64,000 nucleotides of DNA from Parabacteroides chinchillae (GTDB taxonomy: Bacteria > Bacteroidota > Bacteroidia > Bacteroidales > Tannerellaceae): contig NZ_FNVS01000008.1 of the NCBI RefSeq assembly GCF_900108035.1, positions 62,001-126,000 on the forward strand, given 5' to 3'. The notes beneath the pieces are model-generated. The model saw only the letters and a list, made by a program, of their open reading frames with translations, searched no databases and was not told the DNA's origin. Made by a program: the position numbers and the translations under genes. Position 1 is the first letter of the stretch; each line of letters opens with the position of its first letter. Positions 35,821-45,168 of the stretch are shown here, one piece after another.

Positions 35821-38004
35821 ATGACAAAGAACAAATCCGGAAAGAAGGGTAACAAAGAAAAGAAGGAAAAGAAAGACAAGGGAAAAAGCAAACGAATGAG
35901 AAAAGAGGCTATGATACAAGCCACAATCTCTGTTTTTCAATCTTCTCCGAAAGAACCATTCAATTACAAGCAAATAAGTAAGATTATAGGACTGGAAAGC
36001 CAGGTACAGAAGTTGCAGGTTGCAGACATCCTTTATGATCTGGCAGCCGAAGATATTATTACTGAAATTGATCGTGGACGTTATCGGTTGAATGGACTGG
36101 GAACTGTTGCTGTTGGTTTATTTATGCGCCGTAGTAATGGTAAAAACTCTTTTATCCCCGAAGACGGAGGAAGCCCGGTATTTGTAGCCGAACGAAATTC
36201 CGGTCATGCTATGGATGGAGATAAGGTAAAAGTGCAACTTTTTGCTAAACGAAAAGGTGCTGAACCTGAAGGCGAAGTTGTGGAAATACTGGAAACAAAG
36301 GAACGTACTTATGTTGGAAAACTTCAAGTTTCCGGCAGTTTCGCTTTTCTTATTACAGAAAACAAAACGCTGGCTAATGATATTTTCATTCCGAAAGAAA
36401 AGCTAAACGGAGGGAAAAATGGAGATAAGGCTGTAGTGCGTATTATTGAATGGCCGGAAAATGCTAAGAATCCGTTGGGCGAAGTAATTGATGTATTAGG
36501 CGCTGCCGGACAAAATACAGCTGAAATGCATGCTATTTTGGCCGAATTCGGTTTGCCGTATAAATATCCTGTGAGTGTAGAAAAGGCAGCAGATAAAATT
36601 CCTGATAAAGTTTCTGAAGAAGAGATCGCGCAACGTGAAGACTACCGTAATATATTGACTTTTACGATAGACCCGAAAGATGCGAAAGACTTTGACGATG
36701 CTCTTTCTGCTCAACGTCTTGAAAATGGCAATTGGGAAGTGGGTGTTCATATTGCTGACGTAACGTATTATGTCAAACAAGATAGCTTGATTGATAAAGA
36801 GGCTGTAAACAGGGCTACTTCTGTTTATCTGGTAGATCGTACCATACCTATGTTGCCTGAAAGGTTATGTAATCAGATATGTTCGCTTCGTCCGGATGAA
36901 GAAAAACTTTGCTTCTCTGCAATCTTTGAATTGGATGAGAATGCAGAAGTGAAAAACTCACGTATTTGCCGTACGGTTATTAAAAGTGACCGGCGTTTTG
37001 CCTATGAGGAAGCTCAGGAGGTAATTGAAACCGGTGAAGGTGATTGCAAAGAAGCGATTCTGGCTTTGAATGAACTAGCCAAGAAGTTGAGGGAAAAACG
37101 TTTTAAGAATGGTGCCATAAACTTCGATCGTTATGAAGTTAAGTTTGAGATAGACGAAAATGGCAAACCGATCCGTGTTTACTTTAAAGAATCAAAAGAA
37201 GCGAATAAGCTGATAGAAGAGTTCATGTTGCTGGCAAACCGTACGGTTGCCGAATTTATAGGCCGTCCTCCTAGAGGCAAAGCTAAGAAGACGTTTGTTT
37301 ACCGTATTCATGAATTGCCCGATCCGAATAAAATGGAAAACTTTGCCAGTTTTATCCGCCGTTTCGGATATAAGTTGAAGACAGAGGGAAATAAGGGCGA
37401 AATATCAAAAGGAATTAATAGCTTGTTGGATTCGGTGCAAGGTAAACCGGAAGAAAACCTGATTGAGACTGTTGCCATCCGCGCAATGCAGAAAGCAAAA
37501 TACTCAACGGATAATGTTGGCCATTATGGTCTGGCGTTCGATTATTATACTCATTTTACATCTCCTATCCGCCGGTACCCGGATATGATGGTACATCGTT
37601 TGCTGGAACGTTATCTGGCAGGCGGGCGTAGCGTAATAAAGAGCAAATATGAAGAACTTTGCGACCATTGTTCTGAAATGGAACAAGTGGCTGCTAATGC
37701 GGAACGTGCTTCTATTAAATATAAACAGGTAGAGTTTATGAGTGATAAGTTGGGCATGGTATTCGACGGTGTTATTTCCGGAGTGACCGAATGGGGATTA
37801 TATGTTGAGCTGAATGAAAATAAATGTGAAGGTCTTGTTCCTATTCGCGATTTGGACGACGATTACTACGAGTTTGATGAAAAGAACTATTGTCTGATCG
37901 GTAGACGTAAGAAGCGTAAATATCAATTAGGCGATTCGATCACAATCAAGGTGGCACAAGCAAACCTGGAACGGAAACAGCTGGATTTTTTATTAATGGA
38001 ATAA
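35821..38004 (+). CDS. rnr: Ribonuclease R
   Basis: 727-residue processive 3'-5' exoribonuclease that degrades structured RNA and takes part in rRNA and mRNA turnover. A Lys-rich N-terminal tail (1-30) and helix-turn-helix (about 30-95) are followed by cold-shock domains (about 95-230). The RNB catalytic domain has the metal-binding aspartates in IDPKDAKDFDDALS (283-296), and an S1 domain (VFDGVISGVTEWGLYVEL) lies near the end. Motifs appear complete. It ends at a hairpin terminator. Confidence 0.96.
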   Translation: MTKNKSGKKGNKEKKEKKDKGKSKRMRKEAMIQATISVFQSSPKEPFNYKQISKIIGLESQVQKLQVADILYDLAAEDIITEIDRGRYRLNGLGTVAVGLFMRRSNGKNSFIPEDGGSPVFVAERNSGHAMDGDKVKVQLFAKRKGAEPEGEVVEILETKERTYVGKLQVSGSFAFLITENKTLANDIFIPKEKLNGGKNGDKAVVRIIEWPENAKNPLGEVIDVLGAAGQNTAEMHAILAEFGLPYKYPVSVEKAADKIPDKVSEEEIAQREDYRNILTFTIDPKDAKDFDDALSAQRLENGNWEVGVHIADVTYYVKQDSLIDKEAVNRATSVYLVDRTIPMLPERLCNQICSLRPDEEKLCFSAIFELDENAEVKNSRICRTVIKSDRRFAYEEAQEVIETGEGDCKEAILALNELAKKLREKRFKNGAINFDRYEVKFEIDENGKPIRVYFKESKEANKLIEEFMLLANRTVAEFIGRPPRGKAKKTFVYRIHELPDPNKMENFASFIRRFGYKLKTEGNKGEISKGINSLLDSVQGKPEENLIETVAIRAMQKAKYSTDNVGHYGLAFDYYTHFTSPIRRYPDMMVHRLLERYLAGGRSVIKSKYEELCDHCSEMEQVAANAERASIKYKQVEFMSDKLGMVFDGVISGVTEWGLYVELNENKCEGLVPIRDLDDDYYEFDEKNYCLIGRRKKRKYQLGDSITIKVAQANLERKQLDFLLME

Positions 38005-38021
38005 AGGTCGAAAGACTTATA

Positions 38022-38185
38022 TCAGGAAAACAAGAAAGGGACTGCTTCATGAATAGCGAAGCAGTCCCTCTTGATTGTTGCGGGGATAGTATTACCTTCT
38101 ATTACTGAATTATCTTTATTACAGCCTGTAATAAAGATAATCAACAGATACGTGAAAAATAAGAACAACAGTTTATTAATTTCAT
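38022..38185 (-). pseudogene. Frameshifted small lipoprotein
   Basis: The frame contains a strong lipoprotein signal, LLFLFFTYLLIIFITGCNKD, with canonical lipobox ITGC. The only sensible ATG (38185, ATGAAATTAATAAA) is one base out of frame with it. Adding one A in the A-run would give an intact start, MKLIKLLFLF. The product would be only about 54 residues. Its 3' part overlaps the rnr terminator hairpin. It may be a relic of a lipoprotein, a sequencing-level artefact, or a coincidence. It follows Imm17 on the same strand. Confidence 0.4.
38038..38068 (+). terminator. Terminator hairpin after rnr
   Basis: The 11-bp stem GGGACTGCTTC (38038-38048) / GAAGCAGTCCC (38058-38068) has a 9-base loop and is followed by a weak TCTTGATTG. 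Confidence 0.65.
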
Positions 38186-38199
38186 AAGTTTTTTTGTAT

Positions 38200-38412
38200 T
38201 TACCAATAAAGTAATCCGGTAACTCCGCAGGCAATCAATGCCAGTCCCAGAATTGTGTAGAAAATCCGTGCTCCTTTACGTCCGAATTTCCTCACAAATG
38301 TCATTGCACCACTAGTTTGGAAATACCAATCGAAGTTGAAAGCGGCGGCTATAATCGAGAATATGCCTAATGCAATGAATAAGGCAAGAATAAAGTATTC
38401 GGAAGGTTCCAT
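38200..38412 (-). CDS. Imm17-type small membrane protein
   Basis: 70 residues with two hydrophobic helices separated by a basic, aromatic loop (FDWYFQTSGAMTFVRKFGRK). The pattern of an N-terminal helix, FNFDWYF, GRKGARIFYTILG and a second helix matches the Imm17 family, named for immunity in polymorphic-toxin loci. No toxin gene is adjacent. It follows tsaE by one base and is probably co-transcribed with it, so a housekeeping role is at least as likely as immunity. Confidence 0.75.
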   Translation of the reverse strand: MEPSEYFILALFIALGIFSIIAAAFNFDWYFQTSGAMTFVRKFGRKGARIFYTILGLALIACGVTGLLYW

Positions 38413-38413
38413 A

Positions 38414-38833
38414 TTATTTCCATTCTACAGAGCGCGAACCATCTGCATTCTCACTGATTGTCACCGAAACGACATCTTCCGGCAATAATTCTTCTATCTT
38501 TTCAGGCCATTCTATAAAACAGAGGGCTCCGCTATAGAAATAATCTTCCGTTCCTATGTCTTCGGCTTCGCTTAGTTTGTTGATACGATAATAATCGAAA
38601 TGATAAATCAGTTCTCCTGTTTCATCGCTACGGTATTCGTTGATAATTGCAAATGTGGGGCTGTTGATTACATCTTCCACTCCCAGTTCTTCGCAGATAG
38701 CTTTTATGAATGTGGTTTTACCGGCTCCCATTTTTCCGTAAAAGGCAAAAACTGTACGGTCGTCCATAGCTGCAATAAACTCTTTGGCAGCCTGGCGGAT
38801 CGTATCCAAGTTATCGATCTTTATTGTATTCAT
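38414..38833 (-). CDS. tsaE: tRNA threonylcarbamoyladenosine biosynthesis ATPase
   Basis: 139 residues. TsaE is the ATPase of the TsaBDE complex that makes t6A37 in ANN-decoding tRNAs. Walker [10 protein letters not shown] (33-41), the [12 protein letters not shown] loop and [17 protein letters not shown] are all characteristic. It has a promoter element 38 bp upstream, separate from porX. Confidence 0.96.
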   Translation of the reverse strand: MNTIKIDNLDTIRQAAKEFIAAMDDRTVFAFYGKMGAGKTTFIKAICEELGVEDVINSPTFAIINEYRSDETGELIYHFDYYRINKLSEAEDIGTEDYFYSGALCFIEWPEKIEELLPEDVVSVTISENADGSRSVEWK

Positions 38834-38871
38834 ATAAATGATCTTATTATGTTTGTTATGTATTCTGGCTG

Positions 38872-38879
38872 CAAAGGTA
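38872..38879 (-). promoter_or_regulatory. -7 promoter element for tsaE-Imm17
   Basis: TACCTTTG on the minus strand, 38 bp before the tsaE start, in the 68-bp gap after porX. Confidence 0.55.
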
Positions 38880-38901
38880 ATTAATTGTCCGTTCCCGAAA
38901 A

Positions 38902-40452
38902 TTATTTCGGTTCCATAATAATAAACGGTACCATCATTTCTTCCATTGAAATCCCTCCGTGTTGGAAGGTGTTCTTATAATAAGAAACATAGTAGTTGTA
39001 ATTATTAGGGTAAGCAAAGAAACTTTGCCCTGTAGCAAAGATATATTTACTGCTTAAATTAGGAGAGGGTAGCCCGAACTTTTCGGGATCGCGCATCTCA
39101 AAAACTTCTTTCGGGTTATAGTTCAGATTCTTTCCTACTTTATAGCGGAGGTTGGTGTTGGTATTTTTATCACCTACTACTTTGACCGGGTTATCTACCC
39201 GGATTGTCCCGTGGTCGGTTGTTACAATAACTTTGTAGCCTTTCGTAGCGATCCGCTTAAATAATTCTAAAGTGGAAGAATGCTGGAACCATGATTTGGT
39301 AAGGCTCCGGTAGGCCGCTTCGCTTTCTGCCAGTTCACGTATCATTTTGTTTTCAGTACGAGCATGTGATAGCATGTCTACAAAGTTTAATACCACGACA
39401 TTCAGTTGATTATGGGTAAGTGAACTTACGTTTCCCAGTAGCTTTTCGCCATATTGGGAATCGTGTACTTTGTTATATGAGAATGTATATTTTTTGCGGA
39501 AGCGTTCTATCTGAGTCTTGATAAGAGGGGCTTCGTTCAGATTCTTGCCTTCTTCGCTGTCTTCATCTACCCATAAATCGGGGAACATTTTTTCTATTTG
39601 AAGCGGCATTAGGCCTGAAAAGATTGAATTTCGCGCATATTGGGTTGCAGTCGGAAGAATGCTGTAATAAAGGTTTTCTTCCATCGTATAGTAATCGGTC
39701 AGCAAGTCTTTTACAACACGCCATTGATCCAACCGGAAATTGTCTATGAGGATAAAGAACACCTTCTCTTCGTTATCCAACATAGGAAATACCTTCTTTT
39801 TAAACAGGTCGGGACTCATTAGCGGCCGCGACTCTGGATTTTGTATCCATTCGGTATAATTATGTTTTATGAACTTACCGAAGGCATTGTTGGCTTCTTC
39901 TTTCTGCATCCGGAGCATGTCTTGCATTTGCACCTGGTTGTTTTCCAGTTCCAGTTCCCAGTATACCAGTTTTTTATATACTTCCATCCACTCGCCGGCA
40001 GTGAGCGAATCATTTATTTGCATACCTATGCGACTGAATTCTTGCTGGTAACCTACAGTTGTTGTCTCTGAAATGATTACATTTTTATGGACATTCTTTT
40101 TAATAGACAGAAGAAGCTGGTTGGGATTGACCGGCTTTATCAGGTAATCGGCGATTTTATTTCCGATAGCCTGGTTCATGATGCTTTCTTCTTCGCTTTT
40201 TGTTACCATGACTACCGGAACGTTCGGGTCTATTTCTTTTATGTAAGCAAGTGTTTCCAGACCTGTGAGGCCGGGCATATTTTCATCCAGAAAGATAATG
40301 TCGAAGGATTGCTCCTTGCAACAGTCAATGGCATCTTGCCCACTGATCACGGGAATCACTTCATATCCTTTGTCCTGCAGGAACAGGATATGCGGTTTCA
40401 GCAAATCAATCTCATCGTCTGCCCAAAGTACCTTATCTTTCTTTACTGCCAT
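38902..40452 (-). CDS. porX: PorX: response regulator fused to an alkaline-phosphatase-superfamily (PglZ) domain
   Basis: 516 residues. The receiver domain (1 to about 120) has the acidic pocket WADDEID, phospho-acceptor D56 (FLDENMPG), T84 region VTKSEEE and K106 in LIKPVNP. A helical linker (120-205) leads to a PglZ/alkaline-phosphatase fold with [32 protein letters not shown] and [10 protein letters not shown] supplying metal-ligand candidates. PorX works with the PorY kinase and SigP to control type IX secretion genes in Porphyromonas, and it occurs widely in Bacteroidota. No porY is adjacent. It has its own promoter. Confidence 0.93.
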   Translation of the reverse strand: MAVKKDKVLWADDEIDLLKPHILFLQDKGYEVIPVISGQDAIDCCKEQSFDIIFLDENMPGLTGLETLAYIKEIDPNVPVVMVTKSEEESIMNQAIGNKIADYLIKPVNPNQLLLSIKKNVHKNVIISETTTVGYQQEFSRIGMQINDSLTAGEWMEVYKKLVYWELELENNQVQMQDMLRMQKEEANNAFGKFIKHNYTEWIQNPESRPLMSPDLFKKKVFPMLDNEEKVFFILIDNFRLDQWRVVKDLLTDYYTMEENLYYSILPTATQYARNSIFSGLMPLQIEKMFPDLWVDEDSEEGKNLNEAPLIKTQIERFRKKYTFSYNKVHDSQYGEKLLGNVSSLTHNQLNVVVLNFVDMLSHARTENKMIRELAESEAAYRSLTKSWFQHSSTLELFKRIATKGYKVIVTTDHGTIRVDNPVKVVGDKNTNTNLRYKVGKNLNYNPKEVFEMRDPEKFGLPSPNLSSKYIFATGQSFFAYPNNYNYYVSYYKNTFQHGGISMEEMMVPFIIMEPK

Positions 40453-40484
40453 ATTTTATTTATTACTGTTTGGTAATATAACTA

Positions 40485-40492
40485 CAAATCTA
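40485..40492 (-). promoter_or_regulatory. -7 promoter element for porX
   Basis: TAGATTTG on the minus strand, 33 bp before the porX start. Confidence 0.5.
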
Positions 40493-40561
40493 TACCGAAT
40501 TGTTGAAAATATAACGAAAGGGAACTTTGTTTTGTATATTCTTCGCTGTTTTTTAGGCTCA

Positions 40562-42061
40562 TTAATTTTTCTTGATCGTGTAATCTTTAATACCTAAAGC
40601 ATTATATGCTTGCAGTAAAGCTTCGTCATTGTCTGAAATCATCAGTAATTTGTCATTTTCTTTCAGCTCGGTGTTGCCTTTGGGAATAAAGTAACGTCCT
40701 TCACGTTTTACCATAACTGCCAAAGTATGGTCGGGCAATGTAAGCTCCATCAGCTTATTGCCATGCAGCAGTACGGCCGGTGTTATGTCTATTTCGCTCA
40801 TTGCACTTTTTATATCCTCGGGAAGTTCGATGCCAAATGCATCCTTTTTGATTGGAGCGGCTATCAGGTTTAACCATTTGGCAGCTAATGTTACGGTAGT
40901 TCCCTGGATTAGCAAAGACAAGATGGTGATAAAGAACACGACATTGAATATCAAACCGGCATGTTCTACCCCGGCAATCAACGGGTAAGTGGCGAAGATG
41001 ATAGGAACTGCTCCGCGTAATCCTACCCAAGATATGTATAGCTTTCCTCTCAGATCGAAGTTCTTGTAAGGAAGCAGGCATAGAAACACACTGACCGGGC
41101 GAGCTATAATAATCATAAAGATACCAACTGTTAGCCCGATACTTGCTACCGGTAGCAATTCGTGTGGGTTTACCAGCAATCCCAGCGTTAAGAACATTAC
41201 AATTTGCCATAACCAGGCGAAACCGTCAAAGAAGGTACCGATACTCTTCTTGTGCACTATCTTTGAATTGCCCACGATTAATCCGGCAATGTATACTGCC
41301 AGATAGCCGTTTCCTTTGCAAAGCGTGGTGGCAGAGAAAGTCAGGAATGCTGTTGCCAGTATCATAATAGGATACAAAGATTCGTTTTCTATGTTTATAC
41401 GGTTAATAATATATACGGCTAATCGCCCGAACAGGTAACCGGCTATACCGCCCACAATCAACTGGATGACCAACGAGAAACCGGCTTCCATCAAATCCAT
41501 GTCCCCCTGTTGTATATAGGCTATCAATATAAGAGTCAACATGTATGCCATGGGGTCGTTGCTTCCGCTTTCGAGTTCCAGCGTGGGGCGCAGTTTTTGC
41601 TTCAGATGTACGCCTTTGCTTCGTAATATGGAGAAGACGGAAGCCGAGTCGGTAGATGACATAACGGCAGCCATCAGCAGCGATTCGGGGAAAGTGAGCG
41701 ACACGTATTGGGACGCAAAGCCTGATAACCAATATATGAATCCGCCGGTAATAAAGGTGGTTGCAAAAACTCCTATAGTAGCCAGCACTATTCCTTGTGA
41801 GGCAATTGGCTTGACTTCGGAGAACTTTGTGTCCATACCGCCGGAAAACAAGATAATACTTAATGCCAGCATACCGATGAATTGTGCAAAATGTGAGTCG
41901 CTGAACTGTATACCCAGGCCGTCGCTTCCGAACAGCATGCCTACTCCCAGGAACAAGAGTAACGCAGGAAGTCCGAAACGATAACCGGCTTTACCGGCAA
42001 AAATACTTAAAAACAAAATAATAGAGGCTGTCAACAATACCTCTTCGCCGTTATGAAACAT
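40562..42061 (-). CDS. Potassium/proton antiporter (NhaP2/CPA1-type) with TrkA-C domain
   Basis: 499 residues. About twelve membrane segments (1-395) form a cation/proton antiporter, with VMSSTDSASVFSILRSKG and ESGSNDPMAYMLTLILIAY as the ion-binding region. The cytoplasmic C-terminus (about 420-490) is a TrkA-C/RCK-C regulatory domain (LPDHTLAVMVKREGRYFIPK). Expected role: K+ (or Na+) efflux and pH homeostasis. It is a single-gene unit upstream of porX. Confidence 0.93.
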   Translation of the reverse strand: MFHNGEEVLLTASIILFLSIFAGKAGYRFGLPALLLFLGVGMLFGSDGLGIQFSDSHFAQFIGMLALSIILFSGGMDTKFSEVKPIASQGIVLATIGVFATTFITGGFIYWLSGFASQYVSLTFPESLLMAAVMSSTDSASVFSILRSKGVHLKQKLRPTLELESGSNDPMAYMLTLILIAYIQQGDMDLMEAGFSLVIQLIVGGIAGYLFGRLAVYIINRINIENESLYPIMILATAFLTFSATTLCKGNGYLAVYIAGLIVGNSKIVHKKSIGTFFDGFAWLWQIVMFLTLGLLVNPHELLPVASIGLTVGIFMIIIARPVSVFLCLLPYKNFDLRGKLYISWVGLRGAVPIIFATYPLIAGVEHAGLIFNVVFFITILSLLIQGTTVTLAAKWLNLIAAPIKKDAFGIELPEDIKSAMSEIDITPAVLLHGNKLMELTLPDHTLAVMVKREGRYFIPKGNTELKENDKLLMISDNDEALLQAYNALGIKDYTIKKN

Positions 42062-42345
42062 AGGTTAAATGATTTATTATATTATTACTTGTTATCAGAT
42101 GCATAAGCTCTTTGTATTCAATGGAAAATGAAGAACAAAAATAGTAATTATACCCGACAAATCTTCTTTGTTATTATATTATCTGCTGTATATCTAACTT
42201 TTATTTGTAAATATGGAACTATTTAGTAAAAGTATAGCATCAAATACTTAAAAAAACGGCATAACGGATTTAATAAACTTTATCTTTCCTATTATATTAA
42301 CAACCTTTTTATCTGTAGGGTTTTTCCTGTTTTGAAGAAAATCAC
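42062..42345. other. Divergent gap between the antiporter and the transglutaminase
   Basis: AT-rich. Apart from the small ORF at 42128-42226 and the promoter motif at 42346, I see no feature. Confidence 0.4.
42128..42226 (+). CDS. Possible 32-residue single-helix membrane peptide
   Basis: An ATG at 42128 opens 32 codons: basic/polar MKNKNSNYTRQ, then one hydrophobic helix QIFFVIILSAVYLTFIC, then a short tail. The charge pattern is that of a real small membrane protein, but there is no clear ribosome-binding site and AT-rich DNA readily yields such frames. Speculative. Confidence 0.25.
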   Translation: MKNKNSNYTRQIFFVIILSAVYLTFICKYGTI

Positions 42346-42353
42346 TATTTTTG
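42346..42353 (+). promoter_or_regulatory. -7 promoter element for the transglutaminase lipoprotein
   Basis: TATTTTTG, 20 bp before the ATG at 42373. Confidence 0.5.
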
Positions 42354-42372
42354 ACGCACATACGATCGCTAT

Positions 42373-45036
42373 ATGAACAAAAAACATTTATTTACACTAC
42401 TATGTGCTCTGTTACTGATAACCAGTTGTAACCGCCGAGAGCACTTTATTACAGACAATGCTTACAGGGTCGAAGTGGAAAAAGATTTCCAGGCTAAGCA
42501 GGCTGCATTACCGGACGGCAATCTGTTCGAAGTATTCAATGAGCAAATGACTCCGAAAGAAAAAGAAGCACTTACGTTTATGTATGCTTATATGCCGATC
42601 GGAGATATTACTGATTACAGCGGAGATTTCTATCTGGATAATATTCGCTCATCTTTCAAGGCACAAAAGGAAATGCCTTGGGGAGACAGTATCCCGGAAC
42701 AGGTATTCCGTCATTTCGTCTTGCCGGTGCGTATAAACAATGAAAATCTGGATAATAGCCGCACGGTCTTTTTTGAAGAATTGAAAGACCGCGTAAAAGG
42801 ACTTTCTCTTTATGATGCCGTGCTGGAAGTAAATCATTGGTGTCATGAGAAGGTTATCTATACGCCTTCGGATGGTCGTACAAGTTCGCCGTTGGCCTCG
42901 GTACGGACAGCGTACGGGCGTTGTGGCGAAGAATCTACTTTTACCGTGGCTGCTCTTCGCTCGGTAGGCATCCCGGCACGTCAGGTATATACACCCAGAT
43001 GGGCGCATACCGATGATAATCATGCGTGGGTAGAAGCATGGGTAAACGGCAAATGGTATTTTCTGGGAGCATGCGAGCCGGAACCTGTCCTTAATATGGG
43101 CTGGTTTAACGGGCCTGCTTACCGTGGCATGTTGATGCATACGAAAGTATTTGGCAAATATAATGGCCCGGAAGATGTAATGGAACGTACGGACGGATAT
43201 ACCGAAATCAATGTAATAGACAACTATGCTCCGTCTGCCAGGGCAGAGATTATCGTAACCGATACGGAAGGTAAACCGGTACAGGGTGCAGAGGTGGAAT
43301 TTAAGATATATAATTATGCCGAGTTTTACTCCGTTGCACGTAAGAAGACGGATGCCGATGGCAAATGTTCGCTTTCAGCCGGTAAGGGAGACATGCTTGT
43401 TTGGGCAAGTAAGGACGGTAAGTTTGGATATAGTAAAGTCTCTTTTGGCAAAGACGGCAGTATAACTATTCAATTAAATAAAGTACCGGGTGATGTAATC
43501 GATACGTCTGTGTTGGATATTGTTCCGCCGGTAGACGGTACTATACCTGTCAGTGTAACCGACGAACAAAAGGAAGCAAATGCAAAACGTTTGCTTGAAG
43601 AGGATGCCATCCGTAATAAATATGTAGAAACATTCTATACTGTAGACAAGGCTGTGGCGCTTGCCAAAGAATTGGGCACGGATGAAGACCTGACCGCCAA
43701 ATATATGTTGGCAAGCCGTGGCAATTATAACGAAATAGAGAAGTTCCTTCGCGAAACTCCGTCCGATAAACGTGCTCAGGCTATTGCCTTGCTAGGTGTA
43801 ATTTCGGCTAAAGATGTCCGTGATACTCCTGCTTCCGTATTGGCAGACCATTTGAACAATACGCCGCAATCTGATAGCGAACTGTTTACGGAATATGTTA
43901 TGAATCCGCGTGTAGCACTAGAGTTCCTTACGCCGTATAAGAGTTTCTTTGCTGCAAATGTAGATTCCGCCTTTGCAAAACAGGCGAAGGATGATCCGCA
44001 GGTGTTGGTCCGGTGGGTGAAAGATAGCATTACGATAAATAATGATTTGAATGCGCAGCGTATTTCTATCATGCCGATAGGAGTCTGGAAGGCACGTGTA
44101 TCGGATATAAATTCAAGGGATATATTCTTTGTCGCTTTGTCGCGTAGTTTAGGTATTCCGGCACGTATTGAACCGGTAGCCCGTAAAGTACAATATAATA
44201 AAGATGGGCAATGGATAGATGTAGACTTTGAAGCTGTTGCCCCGGTTACTGCCAGACAAGGTAAGGTTGTGGCTTCCTATGCTCCGATTAAGGCATTACA
44301 AGACCCGAAATACTTCAGCCATTTCACAATTGCAAAAGTGTTGCCTGATGGTAAATTGCAGACATTAAATTTTGAATCGGGAAATGGTGCTGATATGGGC
44401 ACGGGAGATACCTGGAGCGCTTTGCTGAAAAATCCGTTGACACTGGACACAGGAGATTATGTGCTGGTTACCGGAACGCGTATGGCAAACGGTAGTGTGT
44501 TGTCTGAGATGACTTTCTTTAAAGTAGAAGAGGGCGAAACAACACCAATTAAACTGGAAATGCGGGAAAATAAAGATGAAATCCAGGTAATAGGAAACTT
44601 TAATTCGGAAGATAAGTTCCGACGCGCTGATAATGGAGAAGAAACAAGCATTTTGGCAACTACCGGCCGTGGTTATTATGTTGTGGCTATTTTAGGCGCT
44701 CGCCAGGAACCTACTAATCATGCAATGCGTGACATAGCTGCCGTTAAGAAAGAATTGGAAGAGTGGGGGCGCGGTATGGTTCTGCTTTTCCCTGATGAAA
44801 AAGGTTATAAGAATTTTGATCCGAAGGAATTCGGCGAATTACCCAATACAATTACCTACGGTATCGATATTGACAATGCAATCCAGAAAGAAATTGTAAG
44901 TGCAATGAAATTGCCGCAATCCAATACGCTGCCGATCTTTATCATAGCCGATACTTTCAACCGTGTGGTTTTCGTGTCTCAGGGTTACACGATCGGTTTG
45001 GGCGAACAATTGATGAAGGTGATACATAAACTATAA
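42373..45036 (+). CDS. Transglutaminase-domain lipoprotein
   Basis: 887 residues. Signal peptide with lipobox ITSC (Cys19). The transglutaminase-like core (about 130-240) has Cys184 in YGRCGEEST, His217 in DNHAWVEAW and an acidic third residue in LGACEPEP. After the core come a carboxypeptidase-regulatory-like fold (about 290-370, ITVTDTEGKPVQGAEVEFK-like), helical repeats, a second transglutaminase-like segment without the catalytic Cys (SLGIPARIEPVARKV), and a C-terminal thioredoxin-like stretch. It is probably periplasmic, processing proteins or peptides. Stand-alone gene. Confidence 0.88.
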   Translation: MNKKHLFTLLCALLLITSCNRREHFITDNAYRVEVEKDFQAKQAALPDGNLFEVFNEQMTPKEKEALTFMYAYMPIGDITDYSGDFYLDNIRSSFKAQKEMPWGDSIPEQVFRHFVLPVRINNENLDNSRTVFFEELKDRVKGLSLYDAVLEVNHWCHEKVIYTPSDGRTSSPLASVRTAYGRCGEESTFTVAALRSVGIPARQVYTPRWAHTDDNHAWVEAWVNGKWYFLGACEPEPVLNMGWFNGPAYRGMLMHTKVFGKYNGPEDVMERTDGYTEINVIDNYAPSARAEIIVTDTEGKPVQGAEVEFKIYNYAEFYSVARKKTDADGKCSLSAGKGDMLVWASKDGKFGYSKVSFGKDGSITIQLNKVPGDVIDTSVLDIVPPVDGTIPVSVTDEQKEANAKRLLEEDAIRNKYVETFYTVDKAVALAKELGTDEDLTAKYMLASRGNYNEIEKFLRETPSDKRAQAIALLGVISAKDVRDTPASVLADHLNNTPQSDSELFTEYVMNPRVALEFLTPYKSFFAANVDSAFAKQAKDDPQVLVRWVKDSITINNDLNAQRISIMPIGVWKARVSDINSRDIFFVALSRSLGIPARIEPVARKVQYNKDGQWIDVDFEAVAPVTARQGKVVASYAPIKALQDPKYFSHFTIAKVLPDGKLQTLNFESGNGADMGTGDTWSALLKNPLTLDTGDYVLVTGTRMANGSVLSEMTFFKVEEGETTPIKLEMRENKDEIQVIGNFNSEDKFRRADNGEETSILATTGRGYYVVAILGARQEPTNHAMRDIAAVKKELEEWGRGMVLLFPDEKGYKNFDPKEFGELPNTITYGIDIDNAIQKEIVSAMKLPQSNTLPIFIIADTFNRVVFVSQGYTIGLGEQLMKVIHKL

Positions 45037-45070
45037 GTTGGGCTTGCTCAACTTATAGTAGTTAACTACT
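45030..45070. repeat. Inverted repeats at the end of the transglutaminase gene
   Basis: ACTATAAGTTG (45030-45040) pairs perfectly with CAACTTATAGT (45049-45059) and spans the stop codon. The adjoining AGTAGTTAACTACT (45057-45070) is a perfect palindrome. There is no T-run, so this is at best a weak terminator or RNA-stability structure. Confidence 0.6.
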
Positions 45071-45168
45071 TAATTATTCGTATTCTTCACAGAATTGTAA
45101 TATCTGTTTCATTTTACTGAAATATGGTTGATATTATTTTGTACTCATAAAATAATTAGACACAGAAA

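Noticed and set aside
38022-38234. 70-codon frame as an intact protein
   Set aside because: Its ATG lies inside the Imm17 gene and its first residues are just Imm17 in another frame; only the lipobox part looks real, hence the pseudogene call.
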